Assembly (NCBI RefSeq): GCF_025566885.1
Contig: NZ_JAOQJQ010000007.1
Coordinates: 82,168 to 146,167 of the forward strand
Reading direction: 5' to 3'
Length of the DNA: 64,000 nucleotides
Source of the DNA: Brotonthovivens ammoniilytica
GTDB taxonomy: Bacteria > Bacillota > Clostridia > Lachnospirales > Lachnospiraceae
The notes below the pieces were generated by a model. The model worked only from the letters and a program-made list of their open reading frames with translations. It was not told where the DNA came from and did not search any database. Within the stretch, counting starts at the first letter, position 1. Every line of letters begins with the position of its first letter. This document shows positions 1 through 8,054 of the stretch, piece by piece. A program made the translations under genes and the position numbers.

Positions 1-2126
1 AGCTCTCTTGCTGTCCGTATATCCTCAAGCCGGCTGCTGGTTGAGCCAATCAGCTCCTCCGCTTCTTTTACTTTTCCGGACAGCTGCTGAATTTCACCGC
101 TTCGTCCAAGCAGATTGCTATTGTTTTTAAATGCACCGCCGGTCATAGAGCCGCCTGGCTGCAGGGACTCCCCCTCCAGAGTAACTATCCGCAGAGAATA
201 ACGGTATTTTCCTGCAATAGCTGTGGCATGATCTATATGATCTACCACCAAAGTACGCCCCAGAAGATATCCGATAATCCCACGGTATTTTTCTTTAGTC
301 TCCACTAAAGTATCTGCAAGTCCAATGACTCCCGGCTCTTTTAAGGCGCCTGCCTGAGAAAATCCGTCCCTTTTTTTCACACTGGTCAGCGGCAGAAAGG
401 TGGCCCGTCCAAGCTTATTCCGCTTTAAATAAGAGATCAATGCTTTGGCCGTCTCTTCATCCTCTGTGACAATATTTTGAATACTTCCCCCAAGAGAGGT
501 CTCTATAGCAGTCTGATACTGCTTGTCCACTTTGATAATATCAGCAACAACACCATGAATACCGGGATTTTCAGCCCGTTTCTCCATAATTTTCCGAATA
601 CTGATGCCATATCCGTCATAACGCTCAGCAATATTTTTCAGAGATTCTAATCTGGAACGGTCTTTATGATACTGTTCTCTTGCCTGTTCCAGCGTTTTTA
701 CAGCTTCCTGAGATTTTATTTTCCATCCGTCCAGTTTACTCTCAATTTCAGATTCCCGGCTTTTCAGCCCGGCAATTTCTGCCTCAATTTCATCCTTTTT
801 GGCTTTGTGCCCGTCAAAAACAGACTGCAGTTCCTCCTCTGCGCTCTTCTGTGTCAAAAGCTTTTGATGAATCTGGGCTTGCCTGATAGCGGTCTGTTCT
901 GCAATTGTATCAAAATGCTGCTGCCTGGCCCGGAGGGATGCTTTCTCGTCCATAAGTTTTAAAATCTCATTTTTTCCGTTTTCAATGAGTTCCTCGCATC
1001 GGACAATTTCATTTTTGCATTCTGAAATCTGCTGATAGGCAGTTTCCTTTTTTTGCTGTATCTTTTGAATATCAGCCAAAAAACCGCATTTCTCCTGCTC
1101 ATAGGTCTCTTTTGCCTGAATCCTTGCCTCTTCATCTTCTTTCATGGATTTCAGACGTTCTTTCAAATTCTCTTCGTTATTTTCAATAGAATGAATCTGC
1201 TCTTTTAATACATTCAGCTGTCCCTCCAGCTTTTCTTTATCTGTCCCGGCCTGATTCATCTCCTGACGCATCTGCTCAATCCGGTCTTCCGTCTCACCGA
1301 TGGCATTCTCCATCTGTTCATACTGATTCCTGATCTTTTCAAATGCGTCTTTCGTCTGTTCCTGATGCTCTTTAGCTATCTGGTATTGCTCTTCTGCCTC
1401 TGAAAGCTCCCTGTTTACCTTTTCCGTCTCCAGAAGGAATGCATTGACATCATAGCTTTTTAATTCCTCTTTTTTCTTCAGATATTCTCTGGCTGTTTCA
1501 GACTGTTTCTCCAAGGGGGCCAGCTGCCTGCCAAGCTCTGATAAAATATCATTAACCCGGACCAGGTTCTGCTCTTCACTTTCTAGTTTCTTCTGGGCCG
1601 TCTGTTTTCTTCTTTTATATTTTACGATTCCTGCTGCCTCGTCAAACAGTTCCCGGCGCTCCTCCGGCTTTCCTCCAAGAATTTTATCAATCTGCCCCTG
1701 CCCGATAATAGAATATCCTTCTTTGCCGATACCGGTATCATAAAACAGCTCGTTGACATCTTTCAGCCTGCAGGCAGTTCCGTTAATCAGATATTCACTT
1801 TCTCCGGAGCGATACACCCGCCTGGCAACCGTTACCTCTTCATAATCCAGGGCCAGCTGATGATCCGAATTATCCAGTGTAATGGCTGCATAGGCATAAC
1901 TCTGGGGCTTTCTGTTCTCTGTTCCCGCAAAAATCACATCCTGCATACTGGAGCTTCGAAGCTGCTTTACCTTCTGCTCTCCAAGCACCCAGCGCACGGC
2001 ATCTGCAACATTGCTCTTACCGCTGCCGTTTGGCCCTACAATTCCGGTAATTCCATTGTGGAAATCAAATACAATTTTGTTTGCAAAAGATTTAAAGCCG
2101 TGTACCTCAATACTCTTTAGATACAT
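1..2126 (-). CDS. smc: Chromosome segregation protein SMC (N-terminal 708 residues; C-terminus beyond window)
   Basis: SMC is the ATPase of the bacterial condensin complex, which compacts and segregates the chromosome with ScpA/ScpB. Seen: it starts MYLKSIEVHGFKSF with the Walker A motif GPNGSGKS near residue 32, a long coiled coil (about 170-500) rich in E, K and Q, and a hinge domain at about 515-635 (VVADIIKVDKQ, then GGSIQNIVTEDEETA). The frame runs open to base 1, so the second coiled coil and the ATPase signature half are outside the window. The ATG lies 10 nt inside the 3' end of rnc, so the two are translationally coupled, as in many Firmicutes (rnc-smc-ftsY order). Confidence 0.97.
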   Translation of the reverse strand, partial: MYLKSIEVHGFKSFANKIVFDFHNGITGIVGPNGSGKSNVADAVRWVLGEQKVKQLRSSSMQDVIFAGTENRKPQSYAYAAITLDNSDHQLALDYEEVTVARRVYRSGESEYLINGTACRLKDVNELFYDTGIGKEGYSIIGQGQIDKILGGKPEERRELFDEAAGIVKYKRRKQTAQKKLESEEQNLVRVNDILSELGRQLAPLEKQSETAREYLKKKEELKSYDVNAFLLETEKVNRELSEAEEQYQIAKEHQEQTKDAFEKIRNQYEQMENAIGETEDRIEQMRQEMNQAGTDKEKLEGQLNVLKEQIHSIENNEENLKERLKSMKEDEEARIQAKETYEQEKCGFLADIQKIQQKKETAYQQISECKNEIVRCEELIENGKNEILKLMDEKASLRARQQHFDTIAEQTAIRQAQIHQKLLTQKSAEEELQSVFDGHKAKKDEIEAEIAGLKSRESEIESKLDGWKIKSQEAVKTLEQAREQYHKDRSRLESLKNIAERYDGYGISIRKIMEKRAENPGIHGVVADIIKVDKQYQTAIETSLGGSIQNIVTEDEETAKALISYLKRNKLGRATFLPLTSVKKRDGFSQAGALKEPGVIGLADTLVETKEKYRGIIGYLLGRTLVVDHIDHATAIAGKYRYSLRIVTLEGESLQPGGSMTGGAFKNNSNLLGRSGEIQQLSGKVKEAEELIGSTSSRLEDIRTARE

Positions 2127-2821
2127 GCGTTCCCTCCGTCCTTTTTCTTAAGAAGCAGAATCGCCTGATACGCTGCTTCCTGTTCAGCAGCTTTTTTTGT
2201 ATGCCCTTCTCCTCTGCCCAAAAGACGCGCTCCAATCCTTGCCTCCACAATAAAGTGCTTATTATGATCGGGACCATCTTCCGCTACCAGAGGATAATTT
2301 AGTTCTCCGTTATTTTCCGCCTGTACCATTTCCTGCAGGATAGTCTTGCTATCATAAAAGAGCTGCATATGTTCAATATCATTCAGTACAAATTTATGCA
2401 CAAACTCTTTTGCATTAGCAAAACCACCATCTAAATAAATTGCTCCAATTACTGCTTCAAAGGCGTCTGACAAGATGGATTTTCGTTTTCTTCCGCCGGT
2501 CTGATGCTCCCCTTTACCAAGATAAAGGTACTCTCCAAGATTCAGCTTTCTGGTGCAGAAAGCCAGGGTCTGCTCACAGACAATACTGGCCCGCAGCTTT
2601 GTCAGTTCCCCCTCCGGCCAGTCCTGATGCAGCTGATACAAATACTCGCTGGTGATAATCTCAAGAACCGCATCCCCTAAAAATTCCAGCCTTTCATTAT
2701 CTGAATGTTTTTTCATATGTTTCTCATTGGCATAAGAACTGTGAATCAGCGCCTGACGGAGAAGTCCCTCCTGTGCGAAGCGGTATCCGATCTTTGATTG
2801 AAACTCTTTTAATGAACCCAT
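2117..2821 (-). CDS. rnc: Ribonuclease III
   Basis: Double-strand-specific endoribonuclease that processes rRNA precursors and some mRNAs. The 234 residues are the normal length. The RNase III signature ERLEFLGDAVLEI is at 43-55, with predicted metal-binding residues E46, D50, D119 and E122. A double-stranded RNA-binding domain follows (about 160-228, ending in the KKAAEQEAA helix). The ATG is preceded by AAAAGGAG at proper spacing. It overlaps smc by 10 nt and follows acpP after a 176-nt gap in which I see no gene. The acpP-rnc-smc order is standard for Clostridia. Confidence 0.97.
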   Translation of the reverse strand: MGSLKEFQSKIGYRFAQEGLLRQALIHSSYANEKHMKKHSDNERLEFLGDAVLEIITSEYLYQLHQDWPEGELTKLRASIVCEQTLAFCTRKLNLGEYLYLGKGEHQTGGRKRKSILSDAFEAVIGAIYLDGGFANAKEFVHKFVLNDIEHMQLFYDSKTILQEMVQAENNGELNYPLVAEDGPDHNKHFIVEARIGARLLGRGEGHTKKAAEQEAAYQAILLLKKKDGGNACI

Positions 2822-2997
2822 AATTTCTCCTTTTTTATAAACCCGGACTGTCTGACTGCTTTATGATCAGCGCTTTTTCATCCGGTGCAGTCATTTTTAC
2901 TGCCGCATTACAATGAAGGGGCTGCCCCAAAGCAGAAATCTCTACTGCTCCGTTACAGCCCGGTCATAAATCGTCTTTGATTATTCCCCATGGAATC

Positions 2998-3231
2998 CTA
3001 CAGTGCCTCTTTTATCTTTTCAAATGCATCAGATACTGTAACTATTTGATCTGCCTGCTCTGGCGGAATTTCAATCCCAAACTCGTCTTCCACACCCATA
3101 AGGATCTGGAAAAGCTCCAGGGAATCTGCTCCAAGATCATCCACGAAAGAAGACTCTTCTGTAATCTCCTCAGTACTGATATTCAGTACCTGGGCAATAA
3201 TCTCCTGCAATTTTTCAAATTCCACAGCCAT
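2998..3231 (-). CDS. acpP: Acyl carrier protein
   Basis: Small acidic carrier of acyl chains in fatty acid and phospholipid synthesis. It has 77 residues and one ACP domain. The phosphopantetheine attachment Ser is S37 in GADSLEL, followed by the typical EFGIEIPPE helix III segment. The start has an AAGGAGA site. It lies 49 nt downstream of plsX in the same direction; PlsX uses acyl-ACP to make acyl-phosphate, so the linkage is functional. Confidence 0.97.
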   Translation of the reverse strand: MAVEFEKLQEIIAQVLNISTEEITEESSFVDDLGADSLELFQILMGVEDEFGIEIPPEQADQIVTVSDAFEKIKEAL

Positions 3232-3280
3232 CTCTCCTTTCCTGATTATTTTAGAAAAGACTTCTATGATTCTAAACTGC

Positions 3281-4297
3281 CTATTCTTCTGTCTCTGTAC
3301 AGATATGCTCTTTTATTTTAGAGTTAATCTCCTGCTCACGGAATGTTACACACTGAATAATAGAATTTTTTATATCATTTGCTTTGGCACTTCCATGGGT
3401 TTTCACCACAAGTCCCTTAAGCCCCAGAAGCGGCGCTCCTCCATACTGAGATGCATCAAAAGCTTTCAGTGTCTGTTTTAAGGCCGGTTTAATTAAAAGG
3501 GCTCCGATCTTACTGCGCAGTGTGGACATCAGTCCTTCTTTCACTTTTGTAAGAAGTGTATCTGCCACTCCCTCATAAAGCTTTAGTACAATATTTCCAG
3601 CAAATGCTTCTGTGACAATAACATCAGCTCCCCCATGAGGAATCTCTCTTGCTTCAATACTGCCGATAAAATTAATATCTTCACACGCTTTTAATAACGG
3701 AAATGTTTCCTTCACCAGCTGATTTCCCTTTTCTTCCTCAGCGCCAATATTTAATATGGCAACCTTGGGATTTTTGATTCCCACTACATTTTCCATATAA
3801 ATAGAACCCATCTTGGCAAACTGCACCAGATGGCTGGCTCTAGCGTCCACATTTGCTCCGCAGTCAATCAGCAGGGCCACTCCTTTTTCTGTTGGAATCA
3901 GCGGAGCTAACGGAGGCCTCTCTACCCCTTTGATTCTTCCCACCAGCACTTGTCCGCCAACTAGTATAGCTCCTGAGCTGCCGGCTGATACAAAGGCATC
4001 TGCCTCGTTTTTCTTAACCATATTCATGCCCAGCACAATTGATGACTGTTTTTTCTTACGAATTGCATTAACCGGGGGTTCTGCAGTCTCAATAACCTCT
4101 TTGGCATCTACCACTTCAATCTGTTCCGGCTTATATGTATACTGTTCTAGTTCTTTTTTTACAAGCTCTTCCTGTCCCACCAGAAAAACTTTTATATCTT
4201 CCCGTGTTTTTATGGCTTCCACCGCACCTTTTACTACTTCTAATGGTGCATGATCTCCGCCCATAGCATCAACTGCCACCTTAATCATTTCAGACAT
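3281..4297 (-). CDS. plsX: Phosphate acyltransferase PlsX
   Basis: Converts acyl-ACP to acyl-phosphate, the donor for PlsY in phosphatidic acid synthesis; a peripheral membrane enzyme. The 338 residues match the family. Typical motifs are VAVDAMGGDHAP at 7-18, the GAILVGGQVLVGRI segment near 109-122 and GADVIVTEAFAGNI in the C-terminal third. The ATG is preceded by AAAGGAGGAAGTAA, a strong site. Between rpmF and plsX lie the rpmF terminator, an R1 repeat and a separate promoter, so plsX-acpP-rnc-smc may be transcribed apart from rpmF. Confidence 0.97.
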   Translation of the reverse strand: MSEMIKVAVDAMGGDHAPLEVVKGAVEAIKTREDIKVFLVGQEELVKKELEQYTYKPEQIEVVDAKEVIETAEPPVNAIRKKKQSSIVLGMNMVKKNEADAFVSAGSSGAILVGGQVLVGRIKGVERPPLAPLIPTEKGVALLIDCGANVDARASHLVQFAKMGSIYMENVVGIKNPKVAILNIGAEEEKGNQLVKETFPLLKACEDINFIGSIEAREIPHGGADVIVTEAFAGNIVLKLYEGVADTLLTKVKEGLMSTLRSKIGALLIKPALKQTLKAFDASQYGGAPLLGLKGLVVKTHGSAKANDIKNSIIQCVTFREQEINSKIKEHICTETEE

Positions 4298-4332
4298 TTA
4301 CTTCCTCCTTTGGCCATTCCCGCCTAGTAAGA

Positions 4333-4361
4333 AATATACTATAACAAGACAACAAATTCAA
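4333..4361 (-). promoter_or_regulatory. Candidate sigma-A promoter of plsX
   Basis: On the minus strand TTGAAT, a 17-bp spacer and TATATT lie 35-65 nt before the plsX ATG. They sit just past the terminator-like end of the R1 repeat, where plsX would need its own promoter. Match to consensus is good but was judged by eye. Confidence 0.5.
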
Positions 4362-4364
4362 CCA

Positions 4365-4522
4365 AAAAATCCTGCCACAGCAGGATTCTCCGCCTGCGGC
4401 GGGTCGCTTTTGCCACATAACTCTGCTCCGCCGCAGTGCGATCCTCAGCGGAGCGTTTTTTGCTCTATAGGAATCAGTACTTTTCAGCTTTATCACAACA
4501 CAGTATTTTCTATAGAGCAAAA
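4365..4522 (-). repeat. R1 dispersed intergenic hairpin repeat, copy a (full length)
   Basis: Read on the minus strand the unit begins TTTTGCTCTATAG in the T-tract of the rpmF terminator. It has a large hairpin with inverted CTCTATAG arms around a conserved loop (TTGTGATAAAGCTGAAAAG), a GC-rich hairpin (GCTCCGC/GCGGAGC), a CCGCCGCAGGCGG stem, and ends in an AATCCTG/CAGGATT hairpin followed by T4 that looks like an intrinsic terminator. The same unit recurs near 6460, 29167, 30831 and 46683. A 91-codon open frame over it (4290-4565) has no family resemblance and is rejected. Confidence 0.8.
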
Positions 4523-4523
4523 A

Positions 4524-4551
4524 AAATAAAGCGGAACCCTCCGCTTTATTT
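4524..4551 (-). terminator. Intrinsic terminator of rpmF
   Basis: A perfect 12-bp stem, AAATAAAGCGGA with TCCGCTTTATTT, and a 4-nt loop lie 13 nt after the rpmF stop. On the minus strand it is followed by a T-run that merges into repeat R1. Confidence 0.8.
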
Positions 4552-4564
4552 CTTCGTTTCATCA

Positions 4565-4744
4565 TTAATCTACTGTGATAATCTCTTTTTTGTTATAAGA
4601 ACCACATTTCTTACATACTCTGTGAGGAACCATTAATTCTCCACATTTGCTGCATTTCACTAAAGTAGGAGCACTCATTTTCCAGTTTGCTCTTCTTCTA
4701 TCTCTTCTTCCTTTAGAAGATTTATTTTTTGGACAAATAGACAT
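4565..4744 (-). CDS. rpmF: 50S ribosomal protein L32
   Basis: Structural protein of the large ribosomal subunit. From the ATG at 4744 it has 59 residues: MSICPKNKSSKGRRDRRRAN, then a zinc-binding set C31xxC34 and C44xxC47, so it is the zinc-containing L32 form. The reading frame extends 18 codons further upstream, but GGAGGTG six bases before base 4744 and the family's usual N-terminus fix the start. The usual upstream neighbour, the YceD/DUF177 protein, is absent; a YesL-like gene is there instead. It is driven by a consensus promoter at 4830-4858. Confidence 0.98.
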   Translation of the reverse strand: MSICPKNKSSKGRRDRRRANWKMSAPTLVKCSKCGELMVPHRVCKKCGSYNKKEIITVD

Positions 4745-4829
4745 GTTTACACCTCCATTTACAAACAATCTATACTTGTTAAACTGCCAGTCTAACAATG
4801 TACGGCAATTTTCTAATCACACTTAAGCT

Positions 4830-4858
4830 ATTATACATACCAGCGGTATGTTTGTCAA
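4830..4858 (-). promoter_or_regulatory. Consensus sigma-A promoter of rpmF with a palindromic operator in the spacer
   Basis: On the minus strand TTGACA, exactly 17 bp, then TATAAT: a perfect match. The spacer is almost filled by a 17-bp palindrome, ACATACC-N3-GGTATGT (4835-4851), placed where a bound repressor would block polymerase. Transcription would start near 4823 and read rpmF. Confidence 0.8.
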
Positions 4859-4931
4859 TGTATTTCTTCATCATTTTTATAACCGGGTCATGGGGAATTT
4901 ACTTTTTCATGCAGCCCATTTTTACAACATC

Positions 4932-5636
4932 TCAGTGGGAATCTTCATCTTTAAACACCGGAGTTAACTCATCTTCCTGTTGTGGTTCTTCCAGAGGTTC
5001 CAGTCCCCAGACCATCCGGTAATCATCTTCATTCATATAATGAGAAAAAACTTTTTCCATTATTTTTAAAATGCAGAATACTGCCAGTCCCGGCGTGATA
5101 ACAACTACAAATTTCAGCCAGACCGTAAGATAAATAAATACGCCCATGATGATTCCCATAACAATGGTGCTGAGCAGATGGCGCACTACCAGATAAAGAC
5201 AGTTCCTCAGAATAACCCTGGCCGGATCATTGAACCGGATATTATAAGCAAACACATACATCCCCCAGAGGAACACGTATACAAACATCAGGTAAAACAT
5301 TATATAGTACATGCCAAGTCCCGATGTCCCGTTAGAATCCCAGTCCAGCTGAAACAGGTACCGTCCAATGCCAAAGAAGATCAATCCCAGTACAGCAACC
5401 ACAATCCAGCATTTAGTGCCTTTTTTAAAGTTATCTTTAAAGCTGTCCCGAAAAACCTTCCATGTCTCCTGATCCTTACGATACAAAACCCTGTGGACGG
5501 TCCGATATGCCGCACTGCAGGATGCACCGATGGTAAAAACCGGAATGGAACATACAATCCAGAAAATACTGATCAGAAACATATTTTTAATGTAAAACCC
5601 CAAGCCAGCGGCTGTTGTCTGTCCTGTTTTCTCCAT
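4932..5636 (-). CDS. YesL-like (DUF624) membrane protein
   Basis: Integral membrane protein of the YesL/DUF624 family, function not established; in other Firmicutes relatives often sit with carbohydrate uptake genes. Seen: the family signature near residues 25-50, a W-x3-C-x-PVFTIGASCSAAYR segment, then four or more hydrophobic helices and a charged C-terminal tail. I place the start at the ATG at 5636 because GGGAGAAATT precedes it. An ATG 33 nt upstream (5669) opens the frame too, but it lies inside an R2 repeat fragment and has no such site. Length 234 residues. It is a paralogue of the next gene. Confidence 0.75.
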   Translation of the reverse strand: MEKTGQTTAAGLGFYIKNMFLISIFWIVCSIPVFTIGASCSAAYRTVHRVLYRKDQETWKVFRDSFKDNFKKGTKCWIVVAVLGLIFFGIGRYLFQLDWDSNGTSGLGMYYIMFYLMFVYVFLWGMYVFAYNIRFNDPARVILRNCLYLVVRHLLSTIVMGIIMGVFIYLTVWLKFVVVITPGLAVFCILKIMEKVFSHYMNEDDYRMVWGLEPLEEPQQEDELTPVFKDEDSH

Positions 5637-5657
5637 AATTTCTCCCGTCTTTCTATA

Positions 5658-5706
5658 TTTGTTACTCACCGCCTGCAGAGGCGGAAGTCATCCCCTATCT
5701 GATATA
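5658..5706 (-). repeat. R2 repeat, right-end fragment
   Basis: The stretch GTTACTCACCGCCT, a short loop, AGGCGG, then ATC and CTGATAT matches the right end of the complete R2 copies at 42337-42515 and 63524-63702. It lies between the two YesL-like genes and contains the last codons and TAG stop of the upstream one. Confidence 0.7.
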
Positions 5707-6423
5707 ATCATCTCCGCCTGAGCCGTGGAGAATTTCATCTGCCCGGTCTTCTAACTGCTGATCGTAAATTTCCTTTTCATCTCTGTAACGTTCTTTGCGC
5801 TTTTCCCAGTCTTTCGGATCTGTATACTCTTTTAATACCTTCTCCAGCAGTACAGAATGCAGGAAGGATATTAATACAGGCAGAGCCACAACAGAAATGG
5901 GAACCGCATATAAAATCAGGCCGCATACAATAAACAGGCCGAAAATTGCCAGGGAGCGCACCGGATGGGTAATCATCATTATATAAGATGTCTTAAAGGA
6001 AGTTCGTTTATCATCCCCGTCGAAGAAAGATATATACGGAAAAATATAGGAACACCATACCAGCACCAGCAGAAATACTACTGCAAGCAGTCCCAGCACA
6101 ACCATAGCCATTGTTTTATTTCTCAAGGAATGATTCATGAGATAAAAATTCACCATAATCAGTACGATTGCCGCCAAAAATGGAATCCATACAGCCACAG
6201 ATTTCTTAAACTGTTTTCGAAACTCTTTGAAAAACTCTTTTGCAGGATATCCCAGATCATGTCTTAACACCCAGTCGGCGGTATGATACAGCGCCCTTGA
6301 GGATGCTCCTATGGTAAATACCGGAACACACAGAACCAGCCAGAGCAGACTGATTAAAACGGTACCTGTAATTTTTTGAACAACAGAAATAAATTTTCCA
6401 TTATATTCATATTTCAGTTTCAA
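5695..6423 (-). CDS. YesL-like (DUF624) membrane protein
   Basis: Second member of the tandem YesL/DUF624 pair, sharing the LWLVLCVPVFTIGASSRALY signature near residues 30-50 and four to five membrane helices. The C-terminal 50 residues are charged. The frame is open to a TTG at 6438, but GGAGG lies 8 nt before the TTG at 6423, which I prefer; no in-frame ATG fits. The C-terminal residues YIR and the stop codon come from an R2 repeat fragment, so the original tail may have been replaced. Function unknown. Confidence 0.7.
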   Translation of the reverse strand: MKLKYEYNGKFISVVQKITGTVLISLLWLVLCVPVFTIGASSRALYHTADWVLRHDLGYPAKEFFKEFRKQFKKSVAVWIPFLAAIVLIMVNFYLMNHSLRNKTMAMVVLGLLAVVFLLVLVWCSYIFPYISFFDGDDKRTSFKTSYIMMITHPVRSLAIFGLFIVCGLILYAVPISVVALPVLISFLHSVLLEKVLKEYTDPKDWEKRKERYRDEKEIYDQQLEDRADEILHGSGGDDYIR

Positions 6424-6458
6424 AATGTTTTCCTCCAAGCTTCTCTGTAATTTTTAAA

Positions 6459-6580
6459 AAATCGCTTTTGCGACATGATTCCACTCCGCCGCAGTGCGAT
6501 CATCAGCGGAGCGTTTTTTTCTCTATAGGAATCGGTACTTTTCAGCTTTATCACAACACGGTATTTCCTATAGAGCAAAA
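6459..6580 (-). repeat. R1 dispersed hairpin repeat, copy b
   Basis: Contains the CCGCCGCAGTGCGAT stem, the CTCTATAGGAAT/ATTTCCTATAGAG arms and the conserved loop with TTTATCACAACACG. It lacks the terminator-like hairpin seen in copies a and e. The CTATAGAG end joins the T-tract of the ackA terminator. Confidence 0.8.
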
Positions 6581-6608
6581 GGAGTGTTGAACCTTCAACA
6601 CTCCTTTT
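6577..6608 (-). terminator. Intrinsic terminator of ackA
   Basis: A perfect 14-bp stem, AAAAGGAGTGTTGA with TCAACACTCCTTTT, and a 4-nt loop start 15 nt past the ackA stop. The T-tract after the stem is shared with the end of R1 copy b. Confidence 0.85.
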
Positions 6609-6623
6609 GCTCCATATTTATCC

Positions 6624-7811
6624 TTAAATCAAAGCAACTGTTTCTCTTGCAATTGCAAGTTCTTCATTTGTAGGAATGACACAAACTTTCACTTTAGAAT
6701 CTGCTGTGGAAATCACATTGTCGTCGCCGCGTTTTCCGTTTGCCTCAGCATCCAGCTTAATTCCAAGATATCCAAGATATGATAATACTTTTTCACGAAC
6801 AATAGGCGCATTCTCGCCAATGCCGGCTGTAAAGGCAATTGCATCTACGCCATTCATAGCGGCCACATAAGAACCGATATATTTTGCTACCCGGTAGCTG
6901 AATACATCAAGAGCAATTTCGGCCAGTTTATTTCCTGCTTCCATGCCATCCTCAAGATCGCGGAAATCACTGGATAATTTTGAAATACCCTGAACGCCGG
7001 ATTTTTTGTTTAATACTTCCATAACACCTGCAATATCCAGGTTTTCTTTCTTCGCAATAAATTCCATAATTGCAGGATCTATATCTCCGGAACGGGTTCC
7101 CATTACAAGGCCTTCTAAAGGAGTTAATCCCATAGATGTATCTACACATTTACCGTTTAATACAGCACTGATAGATGCTCCGTTTCCAAGATGGGCAACA
7201 ATAATTTTAGAATCATTCAGATCCATGCCCAGAAACTCTGCCGTATGTTTTGATACAAAGCTGTGGCTTGTCCCGTGGAAACCATATCTTCTTACTTTAT
7301 AATTTTCATAATATTCATAAGGAAGGCCGTACAGATAAGCTTTTGCAGGCATTGTCTGATGGAAAGCGGTATCAAATACGCCAACCATTGGTACGCCCGG
7401 CATCAGCTCCTTGCAGGCATTAATCCCGATCAGGTTTGCAGGATTATGTAATGGTGCAAGATCATTGCATTCTTCTACTGCTTTCAGCATATCATCTGTA
7501 ATAACAGCAGAGGAAGCGAATTTCTCGCCGCCGTGTACCACTCTGTGTCCCACTGCATTTACTTCATCAAGGCTTTTAATGGCACCTGTTTTTTCATTTA
7601 CCAGAGCATCCAGCACCATCTGGATGGCCTCTTTATGTGTAGGCATTGCAGCCTCTGTGATCTCTTTGTCAAGACCTGTTTTCTGATAGGTAAGTCTCCC
7701 GTCAATACCGATTCTCTCACAAAGTCCTTTTGCAAGCACTTCTTCTGTATCAGAATTAATTAACTGATACTTCAGGGAAGAGCTTCCGCAATTGATTACT
7801 AAAACATTCAT
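6624..7811 (-). CDS. ackA: Acetate kinase
   Basis: Makes ATP from acetyl phosphate and ADP, releasing acetate: the main substrate-level phosphorylation step of acetogenic fermenters. The 395 residues are family length. Signatures are MNVLVINCGSSSLKYQL (acetate kinase signature 1), HRVVHGGEKF, the FDTAFHQTMP segment, HGTSHSFV and PLEGLVMGTRSGD. The phosphotransacetylase gene, often adjacent, is not in this window. The gene has its own promoter and terminator and a LysR gene diverges from it. Confidence 0.98.
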   Translation of the reverse strand: MNVLVINCGSSSLKYQLINSDTEEVLAKGLCERIGIDGRLTYQKTGLDKEITEAAMPTHKEAIQMVLDALVNEKTGAIKSLDEVNAVGHRVVHGGEKFASSAVITDDMLKAVEECNDLAPLHNPANLIGINACKELMPGVPMVGVFDTAFHQTMPAKAYLYGLPYEYYENYKVRRYGFHGTSHSFVSKHTAEFLGMDLNDSKIIVAHLGNGASISAVLNGKCVDTSMGLTPLEGLVMGTRSGDIDPAIMEFIAKKENLDIAGVMEVLNKKSGVQGISKLSSDFRDLEDGMEAGNKLAEIALDVFSYRVAKYIGSYVAAMNGVDAIAFTAGIGENAPIVREKVLSYLGYLGIKLDAEANGKRGDDNVISTADSKVKVCVIPTNEELAIARETVALI

Positions 7812-7865
7812 TATTATTTACTCCCTTCGCTTTTCTTTGGATTCTCCAAAAAACATATCAGTTTC

Positions 7866-7893
7866 ATTATAGTACAATCTTTGAAATTGGCAA
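7866..7893 (-). promoter_or_regulatory. Candidate sigma-A promoter of ackA
   Basis: Minus strand TTGCCA, 16 bp, TATAAT, about 55 nt upstream of the ackA ATG, in an AT-rich 243-bp region shared with the divergent LysR gene. The -10 box is perfect and the -35 box matches 4 of 6. Confidence 0.6.
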
Positions 7894-8054
7894 GTAATTT
7901 CCCCGGACAATATAAAAAAAATACAAAAAAATTTCGATCTTTGTAAATATTAAAAACTTTTGCTTAAAACTGTAATGTTTTTTCTATTATTATATGAGAT
8001 TTTTTTGTATCATAAAAGTACATTTTTCTGTTAAATAGCGTCTGGAGGATTACT

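Noticed and set aside
666..962. Plus-strand frames over the smc gene
   Set aside because: They are antisense shadows of the long smc reading frame and have no ribosome sites.
4290..4565. 91-codon minus-strand frame between rpmF and plsX, similar in part to frames at 46663-46890 and 4436-4636
   Set aside because: It is a translation through repeat R1 and the rpmF terminator; the similarity is at DNA level and the frame overlaps the plsX start.
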